Of a stretch of DNA of 64,000 bases, positions 1 through 10,530 are shown one piece after another. A model generated the notes under the pieces. The model was not told the origin of the DNA. It did not search any database and saw nothing but the letters and a program-made list of their open reading frames with translations. Made by a program: the position numbers and the translations under genes. Source of the stretch: Zeus faber (taxonomy: Eukaryota > Chordata > Actinopteri > Zeiformes > Zeidae); contig OY482862.1 in the NCBI GenBank assembly GCA_960531495.1, positions 786,004 to 850,003 of the forward strand. The letters are read 5' to 3'. Position 1 is the stretch's first letter. Each line of letters starts with the position of its first letter.

Positions 1-1132
1 TTGTGGCTATAGATAATGAAAACCCAAAATTCAGTGTCTCAGAAAATCTGAATATTACATAAGCTCAGTAAAGAATAAAGGATATTTTAAACAGAAATGT
101 CAGGCTTCTGAAAAGTATGTTCATTTCTATGCACTCAATACTTGGTTGGGCCTCGTTTTGCATGAATTACTGCATCGAAATGTCCTGGTAGATGGCTGTG
201 TTGACTGTGGACTTCAGAAAACACAGTGGACCAACACCAGCAGATGACATGGCAGCCCAAATCATCACTGACTGTGGAAACTTCACACTAGACTTCCAGC
301 AATGTGGATTCTGTGCCTCTCCACTTTTCCTCCAGACTCTGGGATCTTGATTTCCAAATGACATGCAAAATTTACTTTCATCTGAAAAGAGGACTTTGGA
401 CTACTGAGCAACAGCCCAGTTCTTTTTCTGCACAGCCCAGGTAAGACGCTTCTGACGTTGTCTCTGGTTCAGGAGTGGCTTGACACGAGGAATGTGACAT
501 TTGTAGCCCATGCCTAGGATTCTTCTGTGCGTAGTGGCTCTTGAGGCGCTGACTCCAGCCTCAGTCCACTCCTTGTGAAGCTCCCCCAATTTTTGAATGG
601 ACTTTGCTTGACAATCCTCTCAAGGCTGCTGTTATCCCTTTTCCTGGTGCACCTTTTCCTACCACACTTTTTCCTTCCACTCAACTTTCTATGAATATGC
701 TTGAATACAGCAGTCTGTGAACAACCAGCTTCTTTAGCAATGACCTTTTGTGGCTTACCCTCCTTGTGGAGAGTGTCAATGACTGTGTTCTGGACATCTG
801 TCAAGTCAGCAGTCTTCCCCATGATTGTGTAGCCTACTGACCCAGACTGAGAGACCATTTAAAGACTCAGGAAACCTTTGCAGGTGTTTTGAGTTAATTA
901 GCTAATTTATATTATATTGTACTTTTTCACAATATTCAAATTTTCTGAGACACTGAATTTTGGGTTTTCATTATCTATAGCCACAATCATCAAAATTTCA
1001 AGAAATAAAAGGCGTGAAATATTTCACTCTACGTGTAATGAATCTATATAATATATGGGTTTCACTTTCTGAAATGAGTGACAAAAAATATTGAACTTTT
1101 TCATGATATTTTAATTTTATGAGATGTACCTG
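1..1132 (-). mobile_element. Tc1-like DNA transposon, internally deleted
   Basis: A Tc1/mariner element whose transposase runs on the minus strand. Sub-terminal inverted repeats are visible: bases 1-50 mirror 937-986 (GTGGCTATAGATAATGAAAA at one end, its complement at the other). The outer right terminal repeat continues to about 1132, so the left outer end lies outside the window. The minus-strand reading has the N-terminal DNA-binding part (MGKTADLTDVQ..., helix-turn-helix with CSQTAVFKHIHRK at about 680-820) and, in other frames, middle and catalytic-region pieces at 400-590 and 170-360. The reading breaks several times, and the stretch near 175-200 lacks several hundred bases normally present between the catalytic core and the C-terminus. 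A dead copy sitting in a creb1 intron. Confidence 0.85.
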
Positions 1133-1144
1133 TGTGTGTGTATA

Positions 1145-2350
1145 CACTACTCACAAAAAGTTAGGGATATTCCGCTTTCAGGTGAAATTTCAGGATGAAC
1201 CTAAAATGCACTATAACCTTTACAGCTGAACTTAATTTGACCTTCTCTAAACTTTTGAATGCACATGTCCAACTGTTCAATGTTTTAGTACTTTTTGCAC
1301 AACTTGCTGTTCTCTAACAAGGAGCTGAACGGCAAAATTCACAACAGGTGTTTGATCCATGAATCAACCAATACATTTTATTGGTTCAATTAGAATTGGT
1401 ATTTAAACAGTCCTCTTCATCATGCTGTTCACATTTTGACATCATGAGACCAAGACGACACCTAACAATTGATCAACAGTACCTCGCCATTGCGAGGCTT
1501 GTTGTTCTCAGAGGGAAGTGGCCACTGAGCTTAGAGTGTCACAGAGTATCATCAGCAAGTTGCAACAGAGATACAGAGACACTGGAAGAGTCACAGAAAG
1601 GCATAGAAGTGGACGTCCTTTGGCCACATCACACACTGATGACCGCTTCATTGTGAACAGTGCCCTGCGGAACCGCATGATGAATGCCACTCAACTCCAG
1701 GCACATTTAAGGGAGGTGAGAGGCACCCAAGTGACAGGTCAGACCATTCAAAACCGTTTACATTAGCGTGGTCTGGGTGCTGCATGAATAACATCATTAA
1801 TCCAGTCATTGTGCCCCTGCATGAACAACACAGGCCTAATTTCATCTTCATGGACGACAATGCTCCAGCTCATCGAGGTCGCATCATTGGGGAACGGCTG
1901 CTGGAGACTGGGGCACCTCAAATGGAGTGGCCTGCACTTTCTCCAGACCTGAATCCCATAGAAAACTTATGGGATCAGCTGAGTCGCCGTGTAGAGGCTC
2001 ATCACTCTGTACCCCAGAACCTCAATGACCTGAGGGCCACTCTTCAAGAAGAGTGGGGGGCCATGCCTCAGCAGACAATAAGTCGACTTGTGAACAGCAT
2101 GAGATGTCGTTGTCAAGCTGTAATTGATACTCAAGGGCACATGACAAGCTATTGAGACATTGACATTTTTTGTTGTGGTATACCCACCACTGTTGTTTTG
2201 TTTCAATAAATTGTTTGAGATGAGGAAATCACCATTGCATGCTTGTACTAAAATGCCCTACTTTCATGATATAATATCACTGTAGCATGAACTTTTTACA
2301 TTTTCCATAAATTTCACCGAAAACCAAATATCCCTAACTTTTTGTGAGTA

Positions 2351-2353
<3 letters not shown>
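1145..2353 (+). mobile_element. Tc1/mariner transposon with a deletion in the transposase
   Basis: Terminal inverted repeats begin CACTACTCACAAAAAGTTAG at 1145 and end with the complement at 2353; a TA flanks the left end, and the right flank reads TG, probably a mutated TA. The plus-strand transposase is recognisable in pieces: N-terminal MRPRRHLTIDQQ at 1444, the second helix-turn-helix region RVSQSIISKLQQRY around 1530-1760, and the C-terminal catalytic part with FMDDNAPAH and [14 protein letters not shown] around 1784-2152. About 80 residues between the DNA-binding and catalytic halves are missing and the frame shifts near 1500 and 1765. Family members are normally about 340 residues, so this copy cannot make transposase. 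Confidence 0.88.

Positions 2354-2441
<88 letters not shown>
2351..2441. repeat. (TG)n microsatellite
   Basis: About 45 TG units directly abutting the right terminal repeat of the Tc1 element. Confidence 0.97.
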
Positions 2442-2447
<6 letters not shown>

Positions 2448-5256
2448 CCAAATCAGCATCTGCGCAGCGCTGATTGATCTGATTCTGGGCAGGGATCTTT
2501 CTTAATGTTTGTCTGTCTTGCAAAGGGGATCGGTGCACGGGCTCGTGAGCCGACCAGGAGCCAGAGTGCGGAACGCCATTCCTCCTGTGCCTGAAATTAT
2601 TATCACCACCATCATTATTATTATTATTTATACATGTCCAGCGAAACCCTTGTTCACGATACAATAAAAACTCTCGCCATGTTGGCAAACCATGAAAGAA
2701 AGGACTCCATCTCCCTCCCTTAACCCCTACCTTTGGGCAGAGACTCCCATAAGTGGCACCTGAACAGGGCTCTGGGAGGGGCAGGGCGCCAAGAGAAAGG
2801 CGCCCCGGAGCCGATCCGCTGGCTGCAGAAGCACCTCGCAGACCTGGAAGAGGAGCTGAACTTCCTCGGTTGTCAGCTGGAGCGGGTCCTCGCCGGTGCG
2901 AGCTCCCAGGAGAAGGCCGTGACCGGCCGCTGGTCCACCGCCGCCAACCAGGAGCCGGCTAGAGGACCAGACATGTGTCCGACCCCAGGACCCACGCTTG
3001 ATTCGCTGGGTCCCCAGCCTATCCTGATGGCCTGGAGGAGAATGTCCGGAGTGAGGGCACTGCGTCCGACCCCAGGACCCACGCTGGATCTGCAGGGTCT
3101 GCAGCTCATCGCAATGCCCCGGAGGAGAATATCTGGAGGCCCACTGTGTCCAACCCCAGGACCCACGCGGAATTTGCAGTGTCCTCAACCCTGTCTGGCT
3201 GGTGCTTTGCCGCACCCACAGGCATCGGAAGATACCACCTTTCTTTCCCGCACGATCTTCCTCCCACCGGCATGGGGGAGGGCAGATGTCTACCAGCCGG
3301 GTCCTGTGGTGCCGCGGGACGCTCTCTCCCCTTCCTGTGCTGTCCCCTCTCTGTCGCCCGTCAGCTCCCAGGGCGGTGCCGCCGTGGGAAATCAGGGAAC
3401 TGCGCAGAGGTCTGGGCAAGTGTGTGGGCACTGTGGGCGGCTCGGCCACAACCGCAGGGACTGCCCTCGGGTGGAACTCGGCCAGGTGGTCCAGGTCAGG
3501 AGGAAGGAGTCTACCAAGTATCGGTTAGGCTACAAGAGGGTAGACATCAGGCTTTGCTGGACTCAGGCTGTTTGCAGACGATGTTCCAGCAACGCTTGGT
3601 TCGACCTGGGGCTTTGGTGAAGTCGCACAGGTAGAGGTTTGTCGTGTGCATGGGGATGTTCAAACGTATTTGATAGTAAGGCTTGAAATCCGTTACAAGG
3701 GAAAAAAGCATAGGGTACAGGCTGCGGTTAGTTCCCGCCTGTCGCACTACCTGATTTTGGCCACGGATTGGCCAGGGTTTGACACGTTGATGAAAGAGGC
3801 TGGGGGAATGCATTCACGGTCGGTAAGGAGATGTGAGTGTTGCATGACGCAGAGGGGTCATCAGCTGGCATGGCGGCTGCAGGGGCGGCGGGATCCCAAG
3901 TTTGGATCTCTCCCGGTCCACTTAACCTTCCTTATCGACAATTTTCCACTGGAGCAATCGCGAGATGACACCCTACACGGGCCTTTGAGGGGACAGTTAA
4001 AATCGATGCTGTATTGATGCACCCAGACGCCGTGCTCACTCACACGTATTATTCGGTGATTAGGGACACCGGGCCATGAGACCAGAGTGCCTGCAGGTAA
4101 CGTTTTGTGTTAGTCCTAGTGGATTATCCAACACGGTACCCCAAAGAGCGCCCCTGCGCAGTATTATGGCCAAAAGTGTGGCGCAAGTGCTGTTCTAGGT
4201 CATCTCCCGAGTCGGGATTCCAAAGGAAATCCTGACCGACTAGGGCACTACCTTTATGTCATATACACTTCGGGAAATTGACGAGTTACTGGGCGTCCAC
4301 TCAATTTGGACCAGCGTTTACCATCCCCAGACCGACGGCCTGGTGGAGCGCTTTAATAAAACGCTGAAAAACATAATTCAAAAGTTAGTTCACGATGATA
4401 GACATAATTGGGACAAGTGTTTGGACCCCCTGTTGTTTGTGGTGCGGAAGGTTCCCCAGGCCTCCATGGGATTTTCTCCCTTTGAACTCCTCTTTGGCAG
4501 GAGACCCCGGGGGACTCTAGTGCCAGGATTCGGCCGTTATCACAGGAGAATTTGCTCCGAGCTCAGGGACGTCAGCGCCTCTTATATGACTGGGGGGCTC
4601 GGCTCAGACAATTTGCACCGGGAGACGAGGTGTTAGTGTTGCTCCCTACGTCCAGCTCTAAATTGCTTGTGAAGTGGCAAGGGCCTTTTGTGGTCACATG
4701 GCGGGTTGGCGAGGTCGATTATGAGGTCGAATGGTCTGACAGGCAGGGGGCGACACAGATTCATCACCTAAACCTGGATGGTAGCTCAGGAGGTAGAGCT
4801 GGTGGTCTAGTGATCCAAAGGTTGCTGGTTCGATCCCAGGCTCCTCCTGCTAGCATGCTGTAGTGTCCTTGAGCAAGACACTTAACCCCTAATTGCTCCT
4901 GATGGCTGCGTCCGTCAGTGTTTGAACAATTGTAAGTCGCTTTGGATAAAAGCGTCTGCTAAATGTAATGTAATGTAAACCTATTAAAAGAATGGAGGGA
5001 GGGGGTGTCTGTGGCTCACGTCACGCCGGTCATTAAGTGGGAGTTGGGGCCGGAGGTTCATAAAGCGGCCGATCATACCGTGGCCCTGTTAAGTGACCAT
5101 CTCTCTCCGTCCCAGAGGGCGGACGTGGCTGCAATTCAGCGTTGCTTCTCTGATGTTTTGTTCTCCCTGCCAGGCCTCATGTCCCTCATACATCACCATG
5201 TGGAAATGACCCTGGGGGTGAAGGTGCGCTCTTGGCCGTATCTGGGGTACCACTTG
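2442..5256 (+). mobile_element. Ty3/gypsy LTR retrotransposon fossil, Gmr1-like domain order
   Basis: A plus-strand LTR-element fossil in a creb1 intron. Parts in order: an LTR-like leader with a polyadenylation signal near 2662; a primer-binding-site-like TGGCACCTGAACAGGG at about 2754; a gag-like region at 2730-3520 ending in a CCHC zinc knuckle (CGHCGRLGHNRRDC, about 3424-3465); a protease-like segment; an integrase core at about 4220-4790 (YHPQTDGLVERFNKTLK); and, downstream of integrase, the peptide that normally precedes reverse transcriptase (LSPSQRADVAAIQRCFSDV, about 5090-5250). Integrase ahead of the RT leader is the order known for Gmr1-like elements of fish. RT, RNase H and a right LTR are not seen. 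Broken, with well over five breaks; old. A SINE has inserted at 4776. Confidence 0.8.
4776..4975 (+). mobile_element. tRNA-derived SINE with target duplication
   Basis: The head resembles a tRNA with a box A-like GTAGCTCAGGAGGTAGAGC and box B-like GGTTCGATCCC. A tRNA-unrelated body follows (GAGCAAGACACTTAACCC) and a tail of AATGT units. It is flanked by a perfect 7-bp duplication, TAAACCT, at 4769-4775 and 4976-4982, which shows it jumped into the gypsy fossil. Confidence 0.85.
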
Positions 5257-5260
5257 GGTG

Positions 5261-5262
5261 AA

Positions 5263-5307
<45 letters not shown>
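5261..5307. repeat. (CT)n microsatellite
   Basis: About 22 CT units, one interruption (CTCGCT) near the start. Confidence 0.95.
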
Positions 5308-5310
<3 letters not shown>

Positions 5311-5316
5311 TATATG

Positions 5317-5490
5317 TGTATACAATATACACAAATATATATTTATATATACACACAGTAAATCTATATATACATACACATATATATATATATATATATA
5401 CACACATACATATATACATATGTATATATATACACATATATATATTTACTGTGTGTGTATATATAAATATATATTTGTGTATACTGTATA
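5317..5490. repeat. AT-rich long inverted repeat (hairpin)
   Basis: The left arm at about 5319-5361 (ATACACAAATATATATTTAT ... CACAGTAAAT) is mirrored by the right arm at about 5441-5488 (ATTTACTGTG ... ATTTGTGTAT). Between them is more TA/CA repeat that can itself pair. An almost continuous foldback of about 170 bases. Confidence 0.85.
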
Positions 5491-5689
5491 TAACAGGCAT
5501 TACACCAGGGACCGTAGCTGACCAAGTCTGTCTGTCACTCAAACTAAACGGCAAATGGATGGAACACCTCTTCATCAGCTTGAGTTTTTTCACATATCTC
5601 CAAAAATAACTTTTGCCTTTTCACAATAATAAAAGTAGTCACAATAATATTATTTTGAATAATGTTACTGAAAGGCACAAAACATGTAC

Positions 5690-5790
5690 CTGTATGAGGG
5701 GCGCCGCGAGAGAATCTCCCTGCGTTTCTGACAATCAGTCACACTGTCTACCGACTCCTGGGAGTCCTCACTTTCTGCTATTGTGGAGAT
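5690..5790 (-). CDS. creb1: creb1 exon encoding the kinase-inducible domain
   Basis: The minus-strand acceptor ...CATCCAG precedes ATC TCC ACA, and the donor is CATACAG/GTACAT at 5690/5689. It encodes ISTIAESEDSQESVD, then DCQKRREILSRRPSYR, 33 codons plus two bases. RRPSY is the PKA site (Ser133 of human CREB1-alpha) whose phosphorylation recruits the KIX domain of CBP/p300. One substitution stands out: the human sequence is DSVTDSQK, here DSVTDCQK (codon TGT), so the serine of that SQ motif is gone. Confidence 0.95.
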
Positions 5791-7928
5791 CTGGATGACG
5801 TAAATACACACATGCAAACACACACATTCATACAAAACATGGATGCAATCACAGGATAAATTAGTAAGTGTATTGGCCAAGGAATACTGTACAAGCATTC
5901 CCGAATCCGGTATGACATCTGAGAATCACTTCTAGGAATTGTGCTAAAAGTTCAGAGTAGGACATAAAAGTCACTTTCACTGAGGAGTAGAATTTCTCTT
6001 TCAACAATTAATGACAATGAACCGTCCACAAGATGGCAATATTCTTTTCGTTGTACTGTCGTATTTTTGTCGTCTTTTTTTCAGAGCATATGTATCCTCA
6101 TTGTTGATGGAGCAATGATCTTAATATGCTGCCATCTATAACACCTCCAACTCCAGGGAAACCATCAATTTGCATAAATGTATTTTGTTTTCGCATTGCA
6201 CTCCATTTTGAACTCTAGGGGAAATAATGAACCTGCAGGCAATTAAAGTTTGATTGGTGATTCTGAAGTTGTTGGCTGTGACGGATGACCAGAATCATTG
6301 CTCTAGCAACAGAACTTTTTGAAGTTTCATAACCTTCTATATCCTACTCTGCGGTAGGCATATTTTTACTCCTAGACAAAGTTTCAGTTGTATGAGAAGA
6401 GGTGGCAGGTATTGACATGCAGCTGAAAGAACTGGTTGACAATTATCTCTTTTCAACACAAAGTGTGTGAGTGTGTGTGTGTGTCTGTGTGTGTGTGTGT
6501 GTGTGTGGCTATACAGGTACTCCTCACTTAACGCTGCATACAATACCGCTGCGTTCGCGGCGTCTCAGCGTCAAGCATCTCATCACCCTTTCCCAGTCTT
6601 TTTCCCGCAGTCTGGGGGGGGGGGGGTCCTCAGCTTATCGATCAATTTGCTTAACGACATGGTCGTAGGAACGGAACTCAGTCATTAAATAAGGAGAACC
6701 TGTATTTGGTGAATTAGCGTTATAAGAAACTGCGCACAACCCTCACAGTGCTTTAAATGTCTGTTTACTCATGAGTTTGTTGTTGCAAAATTGAAAGAAT
6801 GGTTTGTAATTGTTCAGGTGAGAATAATACATACTTCTTCATGAGGGAGGAAAGAATGAGACAGAAGAGAGAATGAAAAGCAGGCTTCGCTTCAGTTTTA
6901 CCTGTACAGCCTGGACATGTGGTGACTGGATGACAGAGGGCTGTGCTGCCTGAATCACTCCTTGAACCTGCACTGTTTGTCCGTTGGGCAGCTGGACCAG
7001 TGTTACCGTGGGAGCTGTTGCAGAGATGTTAGCAGCCGCAATGGAGACCTGAAATGAATTCGATTTTTTTCAATACATCTGGAAATAATGGTGTATATTT
7101 TCAATACAGAATAAGAGTAATGTGTGTGACAACCAGATTATTTTCTGGAATTCCTGAGAAAACAACTGAGAAACCAGATAGTGGAAAAACTTCCTACACT
7201 CCGCTCTGAAACTCCAGACAGACACCATAAACAAGATTCACTTAGACAGACTGAGAAACATTAGAATCATAATCACTAAATTCAAACTAAAATTCTGAGG
7301 AACAATGTTTGATCTTAACAACCAATTACCCTAGTAAATAGAGGAAACAAACGGGCCTCGCCTTTGCACAGGCTCCTGCCTGCTTGCCCCCTTAGTGGGC
7401 AGTTCTGGTGGAAATTGGGCTCCACAATGTCCGGGCCCGGTTCCTGGGCCTGTGGTCTGTGCTTTGCCGTCCATGGACCGAGTTCTGAGCGTGCTTCAGG
7501 GTTGCGGACACATCTTGTGCATTTGGGGACCGGTTTGCACATCTCGGCCGTGTGCGCGGGTGTTTCTTTTGGCTTCTCTGCGGGTTCAGTGTTCTTCTGA
7601 GACTCCGGTGCTTTGGGCTTGGAATGCTGTCGCTTTCATGGGGTGTCTGTTCAGCCGCGGAGCTCATGGGTTGTTGCAGAGCCTTTCTGCTGCTCGGAGG
7701 CACTATAATAAGCTTCTGACCTTGAGCATGAGAAATCTTAGCCCAAGTTACCTGCATATGTTACTTCCGTTGAAAGTAGCAGCGGTAGCATCTTTGCGAA
7801 GTAATTGTGTATATGTTTACACTTACCTGAGCCAGGGTGGCAAGCTGGGTTTGTGTTATCTGTTGACTCTCAGTCTCTGCCACAGCAGTCTCCCCTTGCT
7901 GAGCTTCTGCTGCTGACTCCATTTTCAT
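5690..7928 (-). CDS. creb1: creb1, N-terminal coding exons (gene continues past left edge)
   Basis: Cyclic-AMP-response-element-binding protein 1, a nuclear bZIP transcription factor that activates CRE-containing promoters after phosphorylation by PKA. Three coding exons are seen on the minus strand, 7928-7827, 7048-6902 and 5790-5690. They join in frame (102, 147 and 101 bases) to give the first 116 residues plus two bases of the next codon. The order matches the family: a short acidic/Gln-rich start (MKMESAAEAQQ), the Q1 glutamine-rich activation domain (VTLVQLPNGQTVQVQG), then the kinase-inducible domain (ISTIAESEDSQESVD ... RRPSYR). The alpha-peptide exon between Q1 and KID was not found. 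The Q2 and bZIP exons are not in the window. Human CREB1 is 327-341 residues, so about a third is present. Certain to family; paralogue (1a or 1b) not decidable here. Confidence 0.95.
6465..6507. repeat. (TG)n microsatellite
   Basis: About 21 TG units, interrupted by A and C. Confidence 0.93.
6512..6704. mobile_element. MITE with TA ends, pogo/Tigger-like, copy 1
   Basis: Ends are TACAGGTACTCCTCACTTAA and, in reverse, TACAGGTTCTCCTTATTTAA. The element is about 190 bp, has no coding capacity, and includes a G tract at 6609-6625. A second copy lies at 23712-23999. The TA flanks and this terminus suggest a pogo-type Tc1/mariner relative. Confidence 0.7.
6902..7048 (-). CDS. creb1: creb1 exon encoding the Q1 domain
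   Basis: Acceptor TTTCAG/GTCTCC at 7049/7048 and donor GTACAG/GTAAAA at 6902/6901. Exactly 49 codons, phase 0 at both ends. It encodes VSIAAANISATAPTVTLVQL, then PNGQTVQVQGVIQAAQ and PSVIQSPHVQAVQ, the glutamine-rich constitutive activation region. Because it is a multiple of three it can be skipped without changing frame, as reported for CREB/CREM isoforms. Confidence 0.95.
7049..7826 (-). other. creb1 intron with an unplaced GC-rich block
   Basis: From about 7340 to 7700 the base composition rises well above that of the flanking intron. No reading frame there resembles a protein I know. It may be a piece of an old repeat. Confidence 0.4.
7827..7928 (-). CDS. creb1: creb1 first coding exon
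   Basis: ATG at 7928-7926 is followed by a second in-frame ATG two codons on (MKMESAAEAQQ; human MTMESGAENQQ), so either could start translation. 34 codons ending ATLAQ at the donor CTCAG/GTAAGT (7827/7826). The acceptor is probably one of two AG dinucleotides in TTTTCCCAGCTCAG just upstream (about 7933-7938). Composition is acidic and glutamine-rich, as expected. Confidence 0.93.
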
Positions 7929-7939
7929 TGGCTGAGCTG

Positions 7940-10496
7940 GGAAAAGGTGAGGTTTCGGATGCAATTAAAATAAACATCTGTGCTCCTTCAGAAAGGTGGC
8001 ACCGACAAAAGCCCTACATCTGATGCCATTGTAAGGGAATCTTACCATTGACATCAACATTGCGCATGTATGTTGAAGAGGTTTCCATGGTAATATTATT
8101 CAATATTTCAGATCATCAATTTAGTGAAAGTATCTTAAGTTTTCTGAAGTTATTAAAACTACATTACATGTCTCAAACAATCTGCCTATTGACAGACATC
8201 CCAATAAATGCAGTGGCTTGCTGCATCAATTTGATTGTCTCATTTATCAATACATAAGTGAAAAATTCTGTCACACTATAAATGAGTAGTCAGTGCAAGA
8301 AAAAATAAATTTGCATAAATATACAACCACAACATTGTCACACAGTTTGTGTTGATTCAGTAAAGACAGTGGCACAGAAGTAAGGTATCTTTAAGACATA
8401 CAGTGTAGAAATCAAAATAATCTATATTATGTAAGACAATATTTTCCAGTACATACAGCGACACAATGTAGACAGGAATACCCAAACATGGAAAGAAAAA
8501 CATCAATAGTGCCACTGTCTGTACTAAAATGTTAGACGTTCCACAACCAATTGTTAACTTATATTTCTATATATGTTGTCTTTCCAACAGTGATTTGATT
8601 TCTGAAGAAAAAAAAAAGTTTGTTTCAAAATGTAATCTTAATGCCAAAAATGTTAATTGTTTTGTGACTTTCTACACAACATAAATAGTTCTATCATGAC
8701 TATTGTTCATTTTGATATTCAGGGCATTATTTTAACACATTGAGACCTTTTCCATTTTTGACTCAACACTTCATCAAAATTAAAATATGAACACATTGAT
8801 CCATGTACAAAATAACATGAGAATTAAATTTTCCACAAATAATACTGATCTCAAAAGGAAATTCTGTGATGAATATTTACATCAGAACATTGAGATTTAT
8901 GCTTCCTTCACTGACTTGGGATAGTTGCCCTACCAGAGATTCAGCTGTAATTCCTCCAAAGTTTAGGAAAGACACAGCCTGCCTAATCAGTACCATTAAA
9001 TATTTGAAGATCATGGGCACCATCCTGAGGCTAGATTTTTCTCACCTTCTTCACTCTTAATTAATACTGGCAACCAATATTATTGTCTCTGCACATTGCA
9101 CAATGCACTCATTTTCCGCTTAGAGTGCAAGGTAACAGCCAAACCAGACAGAGATTTTGCATCAGCAGAACCAAAGCTGCTCACTTTAAGAACATTACCT
9201 ACATTCTGAGATTTAGGAGCATTGCATCTATACACAGATCCCTGAGTGGGAGCTTTGTCGAGATGTGCTGACAAATTTTCAGTCCTTCAAGATCCATTTC
9301 CCTCGCTACCTGAATAATCTCTTTTCCAGTTATCTTCAGAAATGCAGAAAGAGAGTGTAAGATATTGTGTGCTAGAGGAGAAGATTGAAGACAGAAAGAA
9401 AGACGCCAAGCAAGAGAAGGACTTGGGTTCAAATTTTGTGAGGACCAATCTATTTTAGAGATGGAGATTTTTTCATGACAGTAAGAATCATGTTATTTAT
9501 TTTAGGGCAACAACTTTTATAAGGCTAGTTTTGACTGAAGTATTTTTATTTAATGTAAAAAGTATTTGGGCGATAAATAAAAAGATATATAAATTCAAAA
9601 TATATGCACACGTTAGGTGGTCTGTGACACCCACGTGGAGCAAGAATTATCATCAATCAATCAATTCCCAGTATCAATCCACCCATTCCCTACCACAACT
9701 AGTGGGACCTGGGAACCATTGCCACCTCTGTTCCAGCAGAAAAAAATATTTTCAAAGGCAGGTCAGATGTGAAATCAGTTAAAAGCTAAAAATCTGAAAC
9801 TTAGTGAATAAGATGCCAAGATATTTCTCTTGTGAACCCATGAAAAAATTAAATAATGTTAATTGAATTTTTTGTGGGGGAAAGGGAGGGCATTAGTTAA
9901 TGGCCTAATGCCAAGATTGTTTTCTTGAGAACACTGAAGAAATGTCATAATGTAAGAAACTTTAATGAAGGATTTGTCTTTTTAAAAGTTGCTATTACGG
10001 TAGGAAGTGTTCTGTAGAAAGCGTAAGTCATTCTGTAAAAAGATGGCCTGTTTTTTCATGTATATTCTTAATCTTCAGAAGATTAAGAATGTTTTATGAA
10101 AGTGCAAATTGTGCATACTTTTATTTTGTATTTTTATTTATTTAATTCATCACCTTCTGTAGAACTATTAGTGTGGAACCCCATTACTCCGTTGCTGCAT
10201 AAACCTACTAGCTACATATGCCAGCAAAAATATTCTGAGAAACATTTGGAATAGTCAAGGCCTTTAAGAAATCTGGAAACTCAAAGTGGCGGTAGCAAAT
10301 CGCATGGCATTGTGACTGTATGAGCGAGGGAGTCAGAAACCCAACTGCCGTGTTTGTGTGTAATTATGTGTCATTTATGAAACCCCCCCCCAAAAAACGA
10401 GAAAGTGCTGATCATGACAGGGGTGAAGTTTATTAATATAGCGCGTTAAAACAAACCAGTGCTTTACAATAATGGTGGAAGACAGAAATAACTTAC
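7940..10496 (-). other. creb1 first intron, no recognised element
   Basis: About 2.5 kb of AT-rich sequence. I saw no exon, clear transposon end or coding similarity, apart from the micro-exon candidate at its far end. Confidence 0.5.
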
Positions 10497-10530
10497 TGTT
10501 ATTATTTGCATTTCATCTGGCATTGACATC
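10497..10530 (-). other. candidate 34-base micro-exon in the creb1 5' region
   Basis: On the minus strand a run of 13 T ends in AG, followed by 34 bases, then the strong donor ACA/GTAAGT. The 34 bases contain three ATGs in one frame (MSMPDEMQIIT). If spliced to the downstream AG at CTCAG/CCAATG the frame would continue into MKMESA. This rests on splice-site shape alone; I know no CREB1 isoform starting this way. Confidence 0.3.

Larger units (their letters stand above)
5791..6901 (-). other. creb1 intron between Q1 and KID exons
   Basis: No coding exon recognised. In particular no sequence like the 14-residue alpha peptide (SSCKDLKRLFSGT) was found. Contains a TG microsatellite and a pogo-like MITE, listed separately. 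Confidence 0.6.

Noticed and set aside
2727-3449. Minus-strand 240-residue open frame
   Set aside because: Antisense of the gag-like part of the gypsy fossil; low-complexity and unlike any known protein.
4776-4870. Possible tRNA gene from box A and box B-like motifs
   Set aside because: The cloverleaf is incomplete, a SINE body and target duplication follow, and related sequence is found at 18220 and 56291.
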